NCBI GenBank assembly: GCA_944327225.1
Contig: CALVGZ010000003.1
Span: 84,496-148,495, forward strand
Direction of reading: 5' to 3'
Length of the DNA stretch: 64,000 bases
DNA from: Candidatus Gastranaerophilales bacterium
GTDB taxonomy: Bacteria > Cyanobacteriota > Vampirovibrionia > Gastranaerophilales > Gastranaerophilaceae
Shown here one piece after another: positions 1 to 7,756 of the stretch (positions are counted from its first letter, which is position 1; every line of letters begins with the position of its first letter). Under the pieces are notes generated by a model. That model searched no databases. It was given only the letters and a program-made list of their open reading frames with translations, and had not been told where the DNA came from. Both the position numbers and the translations under genes were made by a program.

Positions 1-63
1 GATTTGAAAAAATAAATTTCAAAAATGCAATGAACAAATATATGCTTGAAAGCATTAAATAAT

Positions 64-432
64 TTACTTAATTGCAACTACTTCAATTTCAACTCTTGCA
101 TTCTTCGGAAGTCTCGCTTCTACACAAGAACGAGCAGGATTTGATATGAAAAATTTTGCATATACCTCGTTAAATTCTTGAAAATCTTTCATATCGGCCA
201 GAAAACAAGTGGTTTTTATTACATTTTCAAAACCAACACCACTTGCAGACAACACTGCTTCAATATTTTTCACGACCTGCATTGTTTCTTCTTTTATTGA
301 GCCTGATATTAACTCATTAGTTGCAGGATTAATAGCGATTTGACCGGAACAAAAAATCAAGTTATTACTTGACACAGCTTGTGAATAAGGACCGACCGGA
401 TTTGGTGCATTTTTTGTATAAATAATTTCCAC
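64..432 (-). CDS. ridA: RidA family enamine/imine deaminase
   Basis: 122 residues, full family length. RidA hydrolyses reactive 2-aminoacrylate/2-aminocrotonate released by PLP dehydratases. Visible family motifs are NPVGPYSQAV near the N-terminus, FCSGQIAINP, and the C-terminal PARSCVEARLPKNARVEIE with the substrate-binding Arg. The start is GTG at 432 with a good AAAGGAG eight bases upstream. It is the last gene of a minus-strand operon and lies 12 bases after threonine deaminase, the enzyme whose by-product RidA clears. That pairing makes the function assignment strong. Confidence 0.93.
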   Translation of the reverse strand: MEIIYTKNAPNPVGPYSQAVSSNNLIFCSGQIAINPATNELISGSIKEETMQVVKNIEAVLSASGVGFENVIKTTCFLADMKDFQEFNEVYAKFFISNPARSCVEARLPKNARVEIEVVAIK

Positions 433-444
433 TAAAATTCTCCT

Positions 445-1662
445 TTACTGTACTGTCGATAAAATAGTATAACCTGCTTCAACTAATGCTCTTTTAATTT
501 GATCAAAATGTTCAAAATTTCTTGTTTCCATTGAAATTTTTAAATAGCAGTCATTAATATCTGTCCCTTCTCCGCCTTGATTATGACGAACACGAATAAC
601 ATTAGCACCATATTGAGCTATTATTGAACTAACTTCTTTTAATTGACCCGGCTTATCCAAAAGCTCAACTGTCAAATTTGAAATCCTGCCTGTTTTTAAA
701 AGAGCTCTGTTTATAACACGTGATAAAATATTAACGTCTATATTTCCACCTGACACAACACAAACAATATTTTTATTCTTTAAGGGAATTCTATCAAACA
801 TAACTGCAGCAACCGGCAACGCACCCGAACCTTCTGTTACGATTTTTTCTTTTTCCATTAACAAAAGCACAGCACTTGCGATTTCGTCATCCGATACGGT
901 TATAATTTCATCAACATAATCCTCACAAAACTCAAAAGTTAAATCACCGGGAAGTTTAACGGCTGTACCGTCAGCAAAAGTATTGACATGTTTTAATTCA
1001 ATTCTTTTATGTTCTTTTATGGAAACATACATGGAATCGGCTTTTTGAGCCTGTACTCCAATAACTTTGCAATCAGGTTTTATTTGTTTAATAGTTGCAG
1101 CAACACCCGAAATAAGACCGCCACCGCCAATTGGAACAATTATCGCATCAACATCCGCCAATTGTTCGTATATTTCAAGAGCTATAGTACCTTGACCCGC
1201 TATTACATCAATATCATCAAACGGATGAATAAAGATGCCTTGAGTTTCTTTTTGAAATTTCACAGCCTCTTGATACGCATCGTCATAAACTCCATCAATT
1301 AACCTAATTTCTGCTCCATAAGCTCTTGTTGCCTCAACCTTAGATAAAGGTGCCGTTGCAGGAATAAAAATTGTCGCTTTAATATTATTCTCACGAGCAG
1401 CAAGAGCAACACCTTGTGCATGGTTTCCTGCAGAACAAGCTATAATTCCACGTTCCTTTTGTTCATCAGACAATTTTGAAATTTTGTAATATGCACCACG
1501 AAGCTTAAAAGACCCTGTAAGCTGCAAATTTTCAGACTTTAAAAAAATATTATTTTCTTTACTTAAATAGCGAGAATGGATAAGGGCTGTTTTACGAGCG
1601 ATTTTATCCAAAACATTTTTTGCGTCATATACTTTTTCTAACGGTAATAAAATCAATTTCAT
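445..1662 (-). CDS. ilvA: Threonine ammonia-lyase with C-terminal ACT domain
   Basis: 405 residues. PLP enzyme converting threonine (or serine) to 2-oxobutyrate (pyruvate) and ammonia. PLP lysine lies in GSFKLRGA (about residue 50), phosphate loop is GGGGLISG (about 180) and CSAGNHAQG is also present. Residues about 330-405 form an ACT regulatory domain (LTVELLDKPGQLKEV). The length and single ACT domain fit the TdcB-like or short IlvA type rather than the two-ACT biosynthetic form. Start uncertain: AAAGGGG directly abuts the ATG at 1660-1662, so the TTG two codons later has better spacing. Flanked by deoA upstream and ridA downstream. Confidence 0.92.
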   Translation of the reverse strand: MKLILLPLEKVYDAKNVLDKIARKTALIHSRYLSKENNIFLKSENLQLTGSFKLRGAYYKISKLSDEQKERGIIACSAGNHAQGVALAARENNIKATIFIPATAPLSKVEATRAYGAEIRLIDGVYDDAYQEAVKFQKETQGIFIHPFDDIDVIAGQGTIALEIYEQLADVDAIIVPIGGGGLISGVAATIKQIKPDCKVIGVQAQKADSMYVSIKEHKRIELKHVNTFADGTAVKLPGDLTFEFCEDYVDEIITVSDDEIASAVLLLMEKEKIVTEGSGALPVAAVMFDRIPLKNKNIVCVVSGGNIDVNILSRVINRALLKTGRISNLTVELLDKPGQLKEVSSIIAQYGANVIRVRHNQGGEGTDINDCYLKISMETRNFEHFDQIKRALVEAGYTILSTVQ

Positions 1663-1678
1663 CCCCTTTTTTATTATT

Positions 1679-2977
1679 CTAAAAGATTAACACCGGTTTA
1701 TCAACCTTTATTTTTGTAATTTTGAATGAATTTCTCGCAATTGCTACAGCATCATCTAATTTATTTTTATCAACATCATTAAAATATAATTCCATAACAG
1801 TCTCACCTTGATTTACAGCATCCGAAATCTTCTTTTTTAAAATTGCACCTGCACCATAATCTATTTTATCGGATTTCTTATCACGGCCTGCTCCAAGAAG
1901 TTTTGCACAATGAGCAACATCGAAAGCATCCAATTTTGAAATATAACCACCTTCAAGAGCTTTTACTTCAATTTTATTTTTACCTATTTCAAATAAAGAA
2001 TAATCCCTTATAACATCGGGGTTTCCACCTTGAGCTGTGATAATTTCTTTAAATTTATTTAAAGCACTTCCATCTTTTATAACGGTATCCATCATTTTTT
2101 TTGCATCTGTCATATCATACGCAAACCCGCAATTTTTAAGAGTTTTACAAAGTAAAGCAAGAGTTACTTCATATAAATCATCGCCATAAAAACCTTTCAA
2201 AAATTCAATTGACTCTATAACCTCAAGGCTATTTCCAATATTATAACCCAAGGGCTGTTCCATAGAACTTATTACAACATCTATTTTTCTATTCAACAGC
2301 TTACCTGTTTTTATCATTAATTCGGCAAGTTCCAATGCTTCTTCTTTTGTCTTTATAAAAGCACCTGAACCAAATTTAACATCCAAAACTATTGAAGTTG
2401 CACCGGATGCAATTTTCTTTGATACAACAGAAGCACAAATTAAAGACTTATTATCGACAGTTGCTGTAACATCACGCAAAACATAAATTTTACCATCCGC
2501 AGGAGTTAAGTTTGGACTTTGAGAAGAAATAGCAACGTGGACATTTTTAATTTGATTAAAAAACTCATCTTTTGAAAGTTCACATCTAAAATTAGGAATA
2601 GACTCAAGTTTATCAATGGTTCCACCAGTAAAACCCAAACCTCTGCCCGATAATTTGGCAGTATAAATTCCAAGACTTGCAAGTATTGGTGCTAACACAA
2701 GGGTAACTTTATCTCCAACACCACCCGTTGAGTGTTTATCTGCGACATGAAGCGCAATTTCCGAAAAATCCAAAACTTCGCCAGAATCTACAAAACTTTT
2801 TGTTAAATAAGCAGTTTCGGCGTCGGTTAATCCTTTAAAACAAACTGCCATGAGCCAAGCAGACATCTGATAATCCTCAACTAGACCATTCATATATCCG
2901 TTAATTAAAAAATTAATTTCCTCTTGAGTATGCTCACCGCCATTTTTTTTCTTTTCGATTAAATCAACTGCTCTCAT
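1679..2977 (-). CDS. Pyrimidine-nucleoside / thymidine phosphorylase
   Basis: 432 residues, standard length. Catalyses phosphorolysis of thymidine, deoxyuridine or uridine to base plus (deoxy)ribose-1-phosphate in nucleoside salvage. The family signature DKHSTGGVGDKVTLVLAP (about residue 82) and the N-terminal helical domain followed by the glycine-rich phosphate-binding domain (KLSGRGLGFTGGT) are clear. The C-terminal third (about 340-432) is the usual small alpha/beta domain. It sits between rlmH (9 bases upstream) and ilvA (16 bases downstream). The sequence alone does not decide between DeoA and Pdp specificity. Confidence 0.92.
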   Translation of the reverse strand: MRAVDLIEKKKNGGEHTQEEINFLINGYMNGLVEDYQMSAWLMAVCFKGLTDAETAYLTKSFVDSGEVLDFSEIALHVADKHSTGGVGDKVTLVLAPILASLGIYTAKLSGRGLGFTGGTIDKLESIPNFRCELSKDEFFNQIKNVHVAISSQSPNLTPADGKIYVLRDVTATVDNKSLICASVVSKKIASGATSIVLDVKFGSGAFIKTKEEALELAELMIKTGKLLNRKIDVVISSMEQPLGYNIGNSLEVIESIEFLKGFYGDDLYEVTLALLCKTLKNCGFAYDMTDAKKMMDTVIKDGSALNKFKEIITAQGGNPDVIRDYSLFEIGKNKIEVKALEGGYISKLDAFDVAHCAKLLGAGRDKKSDKIDYGAGAILKKKISDAVNQGETVMELYFNDVDKNKLDDAVAIARNSFKITKIKVDKPVLIF

Positions 2978-2986
2978 TTTATTCCC

Positions 2987-3403
2987 TCACTTGTGATATG
3001 GTTCATTATTTAAAATTTTAAATGCTCTATATACTTGTTCAATTAAAATTAAAACTGCTTCCTGATGTAAAAAAGTCATTTTAGACATCGAAAGCTTATA
3101 ATTTGATTTGCTTTTTATGCTATCATTTAAACCCCCAGCTCCACCAATTAAAAACAAAATTTCATTATAATATCCGTCGCTTTCAATTTCTCTTATTTTT
3201 TGTGCAAAAGCCGGACTGGAAAGCTCTTTGCCATCTATATCCATTGAAATCAAAAAAGAATTAGACTTATTTTTTATATAATCTTCAATACTTTGAACTT
3301 CAACAACTTCAACACGTCCTAAAAGGCGCTTTTGATATTCAAAAACGCCTTCTCTATAAAAAGTTTCCTTCAGCTTGCCTTCCAGTATTATTTTAATATT
3401 CAA
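2987..3403 (-). CDS. rlmH: 23S rRNA pseudouridine-1915 N3-methyltransferase
   Basis: 138 residues, slightly shorter than the usual ~155. SPOUT-class methyltransferase that methylates pseudouridine 1915 in helix 69 of 23S rRNA using SAM. The SAM-binding knot is recognisable as FLIGGAGGLND (about 88-98) followed by SMSKMTFLHQEAVLILIEQ and the invariant C-terminal tail NNEPYHK. The start is TTG at 3403, six bases past the stop of the upstream symporter gene, so translation is probably coupled. The internal GAGG where most homologues have GPDG is a mild variation. Confidence 0.93.
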   Translation of the reverse strand: MNIKIILEGKLKETFYREGVFEYQKRLLGRVEVVEVQSIEDYIKNKSNSFLISMDIDGKELSSPAFAQKIREIESDGYYNEILFLIGGAGGLNDSIKSKSNYKLSMSKMTFLHQEAVLILIEQVYRAFKILNNEPYHK

Positions 3404-3409
3404 TACAAA

Positions 3410-4729
3410 CTATGCCTTATTTTCGACTGTCTGACCACATAATAACTCATAATTTAATTCATTTTCGTTATCAGCAATAATAGCTGCTACAACAGCATCA
3501 GATGTGACATTACAAATAGTTCTTAACATATCAACAAATCTTTCTATTGTAAACAATAGTGAAAATCCGACTACCAACTGTTGAGGAGTTAATCCGATAC
3601 CATTTAAAACAAGTGCTATTGTGATTAATCCGGCACCGGGAATTCCCGCCGAAGTCGATGAAGCAATTATAGCTAAAAACGCAATTTCAAATACCAATAA
3701 GGGGGATAAATCAATGCCATACATTTGAGCCAAAAATATAACAGCAATAGTTTGTACAATTGCCGTTCCATCCATATTTAAAGTAGCACCTAACGGAAGA
3801 ACAAAAGAGCAAACCCTATTTGAAATTCCTCTTTTTTCACAACAAGTAATAGTTAACGGCAAAGTTGCAGAAGAACTAGCCGTACCAAAAGCAACCATTA
3901 TAGCTTCAGATATTGCTGCATATAACTTTCCAACAGGAACTTTTGAAAAAACTTTTAACATTAATGGATAAACTATAAAGAACTGAATGCCTAATGCTAA
4001 AACAATCGCAATTGCATATTTTGAAATATCATTAAATACTGAAACCCCAAAACTTGCAACCGATGTTGCAGTTAATGCGAATATACCGGGAGCAGCAAGA
4101 TACATAATCCAATCAGTAACTTTCATTGTAGCGGCAAATACACTTTCAAACAATGCAACTAACGGCCTTGAAATTTCTCCTGCTCTTGTAAGTGCAATGG
4201 AAAATATAGTAACAAAAACAATTATAGGAATCATTTTTCCATTTGATAAAGCTTCAAAAGGATTTTTCGGAATTAAATCCAAAAATATTTGAACTAAATT
4301 TTCTTTTTGATATTGAATAGCTTCAGCAACACTTCCTTGAATATTTTGAATTACATCGGGATTAATAAGACTCTGAGCATTTAATCCGGGATGAAGTGCT
4401 AACGCTATAAACGAAGCAATACAGACAGCAACTACGGTTATAATACCATAATATAAAAGCATCTTAGTTCCCAATTTTGCAAGCTGCTTAGAATCCCCAA
4501 TATTAGAAATACCTATGATTATTGCACTAATGACCAAAGGTAATACTACCATTTGAATTACATATATAAAGCCTGTTGCTATAAAATTTAATATACCATA
4601 TACCCTGGGATAACTTTCTTGCGGAAAAAGAAAACCAACCAATATACCTAAAAGTAAACCAATAAATATATGTCCGTTTCTTTTAATTCCTAATAAAAGT
4701 GCAATTATCACTTGCATATGTAAACCCAT
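3410..4729 (-). CDS. Dicarboxylate/amino-acid:cation symporter (DAACS family)
   Basis: 439 residues from the ATG at 4729, preferred over an in-frame TTG at 4735 because AGGAAA is seven to eight bases upstream of the ATG. Inner-membrane Na+- or H+-coupled importer. Family hallmarks are the re-entrant loop serine motif SSSATLPLT (about 280) and NMDGTAIVQ (about 315), plus about eight hydrophobic helices. Substrate could be glutamate/aspartate, C4-dicarboxylate or serine/threonine. The downstream threonine/serine deaminase in the same operon makes an amino acid more likely, which is inference. Confidence 0.88.
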   Translation of the reverse strand: MGLHMQVIIALLLGIKRNGHIFIGLLLGILVGFLFPQESYPRVYGILNFIATGFIYVIQMVVLPLVISAIIIGISNIGDSKQLAKLGTKMLLYYGIITVVAVCIASFIALALHPGLNAQSLINPDVIQNIQGSVAEAIQYQKENLVQIFLDLIPKNPFEALSNGKMIPIIVFVTIFSIALTRAGEISRPLVALFESVFAATMKVTDWIMYLAAPGIFALTATSVASFGVSVFNDISKYAIAIVLALGIQFFIVYPLMLKVFSKVPVGKLYAAISEAIMVAFGTASSSATLPLTITCCEKRGISNRVCSFVLPLGATLNMDGTAIVQTIAVIFLAQMYGIDLSPLLVFEIAFLAIIASSTSAGIPGAGLITIALVLNGIGLTPQQLVVGFSLLFTIERFVDMLRTICNVTSDAVVAAIIADNENELNYELLCGQTVENKA

Positions 4730-4847
4730 GGGCAAATTTCCTCATAATACTATTTTGAACTATTTTACAACTTTTTCGACTAAATTGCAAAAAAATTCAA
4801 ACGATAAATTGATTTAATGAAAAATCAAATATGCCATATTTCTGTGT

Positions 4848-5027
4848 ATGGAAGAAAAAAACAAAAATTTTCTAGGCATTATGTTTGAGTGCTGTAACGT
4901 ATACGGAAGAATATACAAAAATAAAGAAGGCACATACTATATCGGAAGGTGTCCGAAATGTATGCGACAAATAAAAATAAAAGTCGGTGAAAACGGGACA
5001 AACCAAAGATTTTTTAGGGCCTATTAA
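4848..5027 (+). CDS. Small Cys-rich (zinc-ribbon-like) protein, 59 residues
   Basis: An ATG at 4848 opens 59 codons ending in TAA. The protein has CC at residues 15-16 and CPKC at 35-38, so two cysteine pairs 18 residues apart, typical of a compact zinc ribbon. The middle (KNKEGTYYIGRCPKC) and the tail (GENGTNQRFFRAY) resemble a small conserved protein I associate with several bacterial phyla, from memory only. No strong Shine-Dalgarno is visible. It stands alone between two minus-strand genes and is followed by an 11-bp inverted repeat. Function unknown. Confidence 0.7.
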   Translation: MEEKNKNFLGIMFECCNVYGRIYKNKEGTYYIGRCPKCMRQIKIKVGENGTNQRFFRAY

Positions 5028-5069
5028 ATTTTCACCCGCACTTTCCATAAGAAAAATACGGGTGAAAAT
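5028..5069. terminator. 11-bp perfect inverted repeat between convergent genes
   Basis: Arms ATTTTCACCCG (5028-5038) and CGGGTGAAAAT (5059-5069) enclose a 20-base loop. It lies between the small Cys-rich gene and the convergent gene ending at 5103. The A/T outer part could serve as a weak bidirectional terminator, but no long T-run follows on either strand. Confidence 0.5.
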
Positions 5070-5102
5070 ACAAAGGAATAATAGAATAATAGGAGTGATA
5101 TG

Positions 5103-6125
5103 TTAAGAATTATAGGTTTTAAATACTGAATCAATCGTATCTTCAATTACTTTTGATATTGATTCCATTTCTGTTGAAAGTGCTTTTTGTTCGGTATCTA
5201 GTTGGTTTAATTGCATTTCAAGACTTCTGTCTTCTTTTTGCAAAGTTTCTGTTTTTTGATTTATTCTTTCCACTTCTTTTTCATATAGCTGCTTTTCGTA
5301 ATAATATTGATTCATAGCATCATCATAGGCAGCCTGATCATCCTGAGAAGCAGTTGTAATAGAATATGTATTTCCAACTAAATCAGCATCATCACTATCC
5401 AAAATTTGAATAGACAAAAGTCTTCCGCTTTCATCTTGAGCAATAGCCGCTTTAGCACTTACATTTTCGACAACCTTTTGAGCTCCCTGATAATCAAAAG
5501 TGTAAGAACCGTAATACATATTTTTACCGTCAACCGTCTCAAAAGCCGTTGAATCCAAATCATTTTCAGATGTATAATATGCAATACCATTTTTCATATA
5601 CATATAAAATGTACCTGAAGTCAAACCTTGAGAAGACATAATCGTAGATAAACCGGAATATTTTTCATAATCAGAAGTAATTTTAGTGATAGTTGAAGCA
5701 TCCGGATCGTTTTCATCATAAACATAAGATTCCATACCCAATTGAAAATTGAGATAAGAATATCCGTTTGCACCTTTTTGAGCAGTAATTACGCTATCTT
5801 TAGCAGTATATGTATATGCTTTTGCAACTTCATTTTCACAAGATAACATTACATCATAGTAACCGGCATATTCACCTTCCAAAATTTTTGTGAAATTTTC
5901 GATTTTATAATCTTCATAAGTTGAATCCAAAGAATAAACTGTTTTTTGATAATCATTAACGGCAGGTGGCACAGGAACATCCAAATTGTTATATTCCTGA
6001 TATAAACCCATAACTTCATTTGACAGTGCAACTCTTTGTTGATTTATTTGTTGCCCTTGATACTCCACATTACTCTTTCTTGCGGTTAAGCCAAGAAAGC
6101 GGGCTTGACTCGCTGCTAATCCCAT
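5103..6125 (-). CDS. MGL-family protein with helical ends and central domain; unknown function
   Basis: 340 residues, no signal peptide, no recognised domain. The N-terminus (MGLAASQARFLGLTARKSN, then EYQGQQINQQR) and the last ~75 residues look strongly helical and coiled-coil. Residues about 60-265 are a Tyr/Ser/Asp-rich, probably beta-rich central domain. The ends align with the 106-residue protein at 20053-20373: MGL-x3-Q-x-R at the N-terminus, then E-Y-Q-x-Q-x-I, and L-x3-L-x3-D-x-E plus a terminal S-F/V-F segment at the C-terminus. That layout recalls flagellin or hook axial proteins, but there is no sequence match I can name. Start has AAGGAAAAGG upstream. Confidence 0.75.
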   Translation of the reverse strand: MGLAASQARFLGLTARKSNVEYQGQQINQQRVALSNEVMGLYQEYNNLDVPVPPAVNDYQKTVYSLDSTYEDYKIENFTKILEGEYAGYYDVMLSCENEVAKAYTYTAKDSVITAQKGANGYSYLNFQLGMESYVYDENDPDASTITKITSDYEKYSGLSTIMSSQGLTSGTFYMYMKNGIAYYTSENDLDSTAFETVDGKNMYYGSYTFDYQGAQKVVENVSAKAAIAQDESGRLLSIQILDSDDADLVGNTYSITTASQDDQAAYDDAMNQYYYEKQLYEKEVERINQKTETLQKEDRSLEMQLNQLDTEQKALSTEMESISKVIEDTIDSVFKTYNS

Positions 6126-6213
6126 ATTGTCACCTTTTCCTTCGTATTTACGTTTCTATATACGGCAATTAAAAAAGCTGACTTTAGAATTATATAATTT
6201 TTGTTTACATTTA

Positions 6214-6242
6214 TTAACAATTTTCAAAATCCATATTATAAT
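6214..6242 (+). promoter_or_regulatory. Sigma-70-type promoter of nagA
   Basis: TTAACA at 6214-6219 and TATAAT at 6237-6242 with exactly 17 bases between them, about 40 bases before the nagA start. Lies in the gap shared with the divergent MGL gene. Confidence 0.7.
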
Positions 6243-6281
6243 AGTCTTATTATCAATTAAGGATTTTTAAGGAAAAGTCAA

Positions 6282-7178
6282 TTGAATAACATTTCTTATA
6301 TAGACAATCACATTCATGGAAGTTTTGGCATAAATTTTAATTATGCAAGTTACGAAGAAATAAAATTTGTTTTAAAAAATTTATTTAAAAGAAACATTAA
6401 AGGAATCTGCCCGACACTGGTTGGTGAAACACCAGAAAACATACAAAAACAACTATATTTATTTCAAAAAATACAAAAAGAACAACTCAAAAATCTAACG
6501 AATGAAACTTATATTATCGGGGTACATCTCGAAGGAACATTTTTAAACACACAAAAAGCAGGAATACAAGATAAATCAACCTTTTTGAAACCAAACATTA
6601 AAAATTTTAAAAAAATTGTTGGTGAATTTGAAAATATAATTAAAATTGTAACAATAGCTCCTGAAAATGACATAAATTTGATAGACTATCTAAATGAAAA
6701 AAATATAAAAACACAAGCCGGACATTCAATCGGAAAATATTTAAAAAATTGTAAAGCAACAACCCATCATTTTAATGCAATGAACCCCATTCATCACAGA
6801 AACAACTCAATTTGCCTTGAAGGATTAATAAAAAATGAAATATATTGTGAAATAATAGCTGATTTAATTCATATTTCAGAAGATACTTTAAAACTTTGTT
6901 TTAAAGTAAAACCGAAAAATAAAATCCTCTTAATAAGTGATAGCCTACCTTCATCTAACAGTAAAAAAGACATAGTTTTCTGCAATAAAAAAATTAATAA
7001 AGAAGGAAAAGATGAAACCGGAACACTTGCAGGTTCAAACAAGACATTAGATGAAATATGCAAAAAATTACTCAAAAAAAATTTATTAAACGAAAAAGAA
7101 ATTAGACAGATGGCTTTTAGTAATCAGATAAAATACTTAAACCTAAAAAGTAGAGAGATTGATATTTTAAATCAATAA
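6282..7178 (+). CDS. nagA: N-acetylglucosamine-6-phosphate deacetylase, single-domain form
   Basis: 298 residues against ~380 for usual NagA. Deacetylates GlcNAc-6-P to glucosamine-6-P in amino-sugar and cell-wall recycling. All barrel motifs are present: IDNHIHG, metal ligand Glu in GVHLEGTF, His in TQAGHS, TTHHFNAMNP, ADLIHI, catalytic Asp in LISDSLP, and GTLAGSNKTLDEI. Missing is the beta-sandwich that normally precedes and follows the barrel: the protein starts at the first barrel strand and stops soon after the last helix. Start is TTG at 6282 with AAGGAAA eight bases upstream. No nagB lies beside it. Confidence 0.85.
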   Translation: MNNISYIDNHIHGSFGINFNYASYEEIKFVLKNLFKRNIKGICPTLVGETPENIQKQLYLFQKIQKEQLKNLTNETYIIGVHLEGTFLNTQKAGIQDKSTFLKPNIKNFKKIVGEFENIIKIVTIAPENDINLIDYLNEKNIKTQAGHSIGKYLKNCKATTHHFNAMNPIHHRNNSICLEGLIKNEIYCEIIADLIHISEDTLKLCFKVKPKNKILLISDSLPSSNSKKDIVFCNKKINKEGKDETGTLAGSNKTLDEICKKLLKKNLLNEKEIRQMAFSNQIKYLNLKSREIDILNQ

Positions 7179-7232
7179 AAAATATGCTACACTATTGTTT
7201 GAAAATATTTTAATATATTACAAGAGGAAAAA

Positions 7233-7733
7233 ATGGATAAAAAAATTATAAATTCGGTTGTATTTGTATTATTTTTAGGATTATTAATATCTTTTAGCAA
7301 TTTTACATTTGCACAAACAACAAAACAACAACCAAAACAAGCAACAAAGCAACAAACAATACCAAATAAACCAATAAATACAACCGCACTAAACATTGTG
7401 GCAAATCCTCAAAAATACCTCAATAAAACAGTAAAAATACAAGCAACATTCGATAAGTTTTCTACACTTGGACTTGATTATAGCAAGGCAATGCGACCAA
7501 GTACAAAATATATCGGAATTTTAATACAGAGAGACGATGTTATTGACCATAACATACCTCTTTCGGAAATGAAAATATTTCTCAAAAAAGAACTGGCAGA
7601 AAAACATATAGACCTTGACACCGGAGATAAGATAGAACTGACCGCAAGAGTCTTTTCAACAGCACTCAATGACCCATGGTTGGATGTTGAAAGCTTAACG
7701 GTTATAAAAAAAATGAAAAAAGAAAATAAGTAA
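7233..7733 (+). CDS. Secreted or lipid-face protein of unknown function
   Basis: 166 residues. Residues 1-27 form a Sec signal peptide (hydrophobic core LFLGLLISFSNFTFA, likely cleavage after AFA-type FTFA). Residues 28-50 are a Gln/Thr/Lys-rich linker. The remainder (about 52-160) has a beta-strand pattern, NPQKYLNKTVKIQATF and later KIELTARVFS, that could be an OB-like fold; this is a guess from pattern. AAGAGGAAA precedes the ATG. It lies 54 bases after nagA and just before the GH57 gene, so the three may be co-transcribed. Not recognised. Confidence 0.75.
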   Translation: MDKKIINSVVFVLFLGLLISFSNFTFAQTTKQQPKQATKQQTIPNKPINTTALNIVANPQKYLNKTVKIQATFDKFSTLGLDYSKAMRPSTKYIGILIQRDDVIDHNIPLSEMKIFLKKELAEKHIDLDTGDKIELTARVFSTALNDPWLDVESLTVIKKMKKENK

Positions 7734-7756
7734 TTATAAATTGCTGAGTGAAAAAG

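Noticed and set aside
42..55. ATGCTT-GA-AAGCAT small hairpin just after ridA
   Set aside because: Six-base stem with a two-base loop and no T-run; too weak for a terminator call.
1009..1302. Plus-strand open frame inside ilvA, and many similar frames opposite real genes
   Set aside because: Shadow frames of well-supported genes with low-complexity, non-protein-like translations.
4831..4875. Short ORF starting at ATG 4831 in another frame than the Cys-rich gene
   Set aside because: Fourteen codons with no ribosome site; the overlapping 59-codon frame is much more protein-like.
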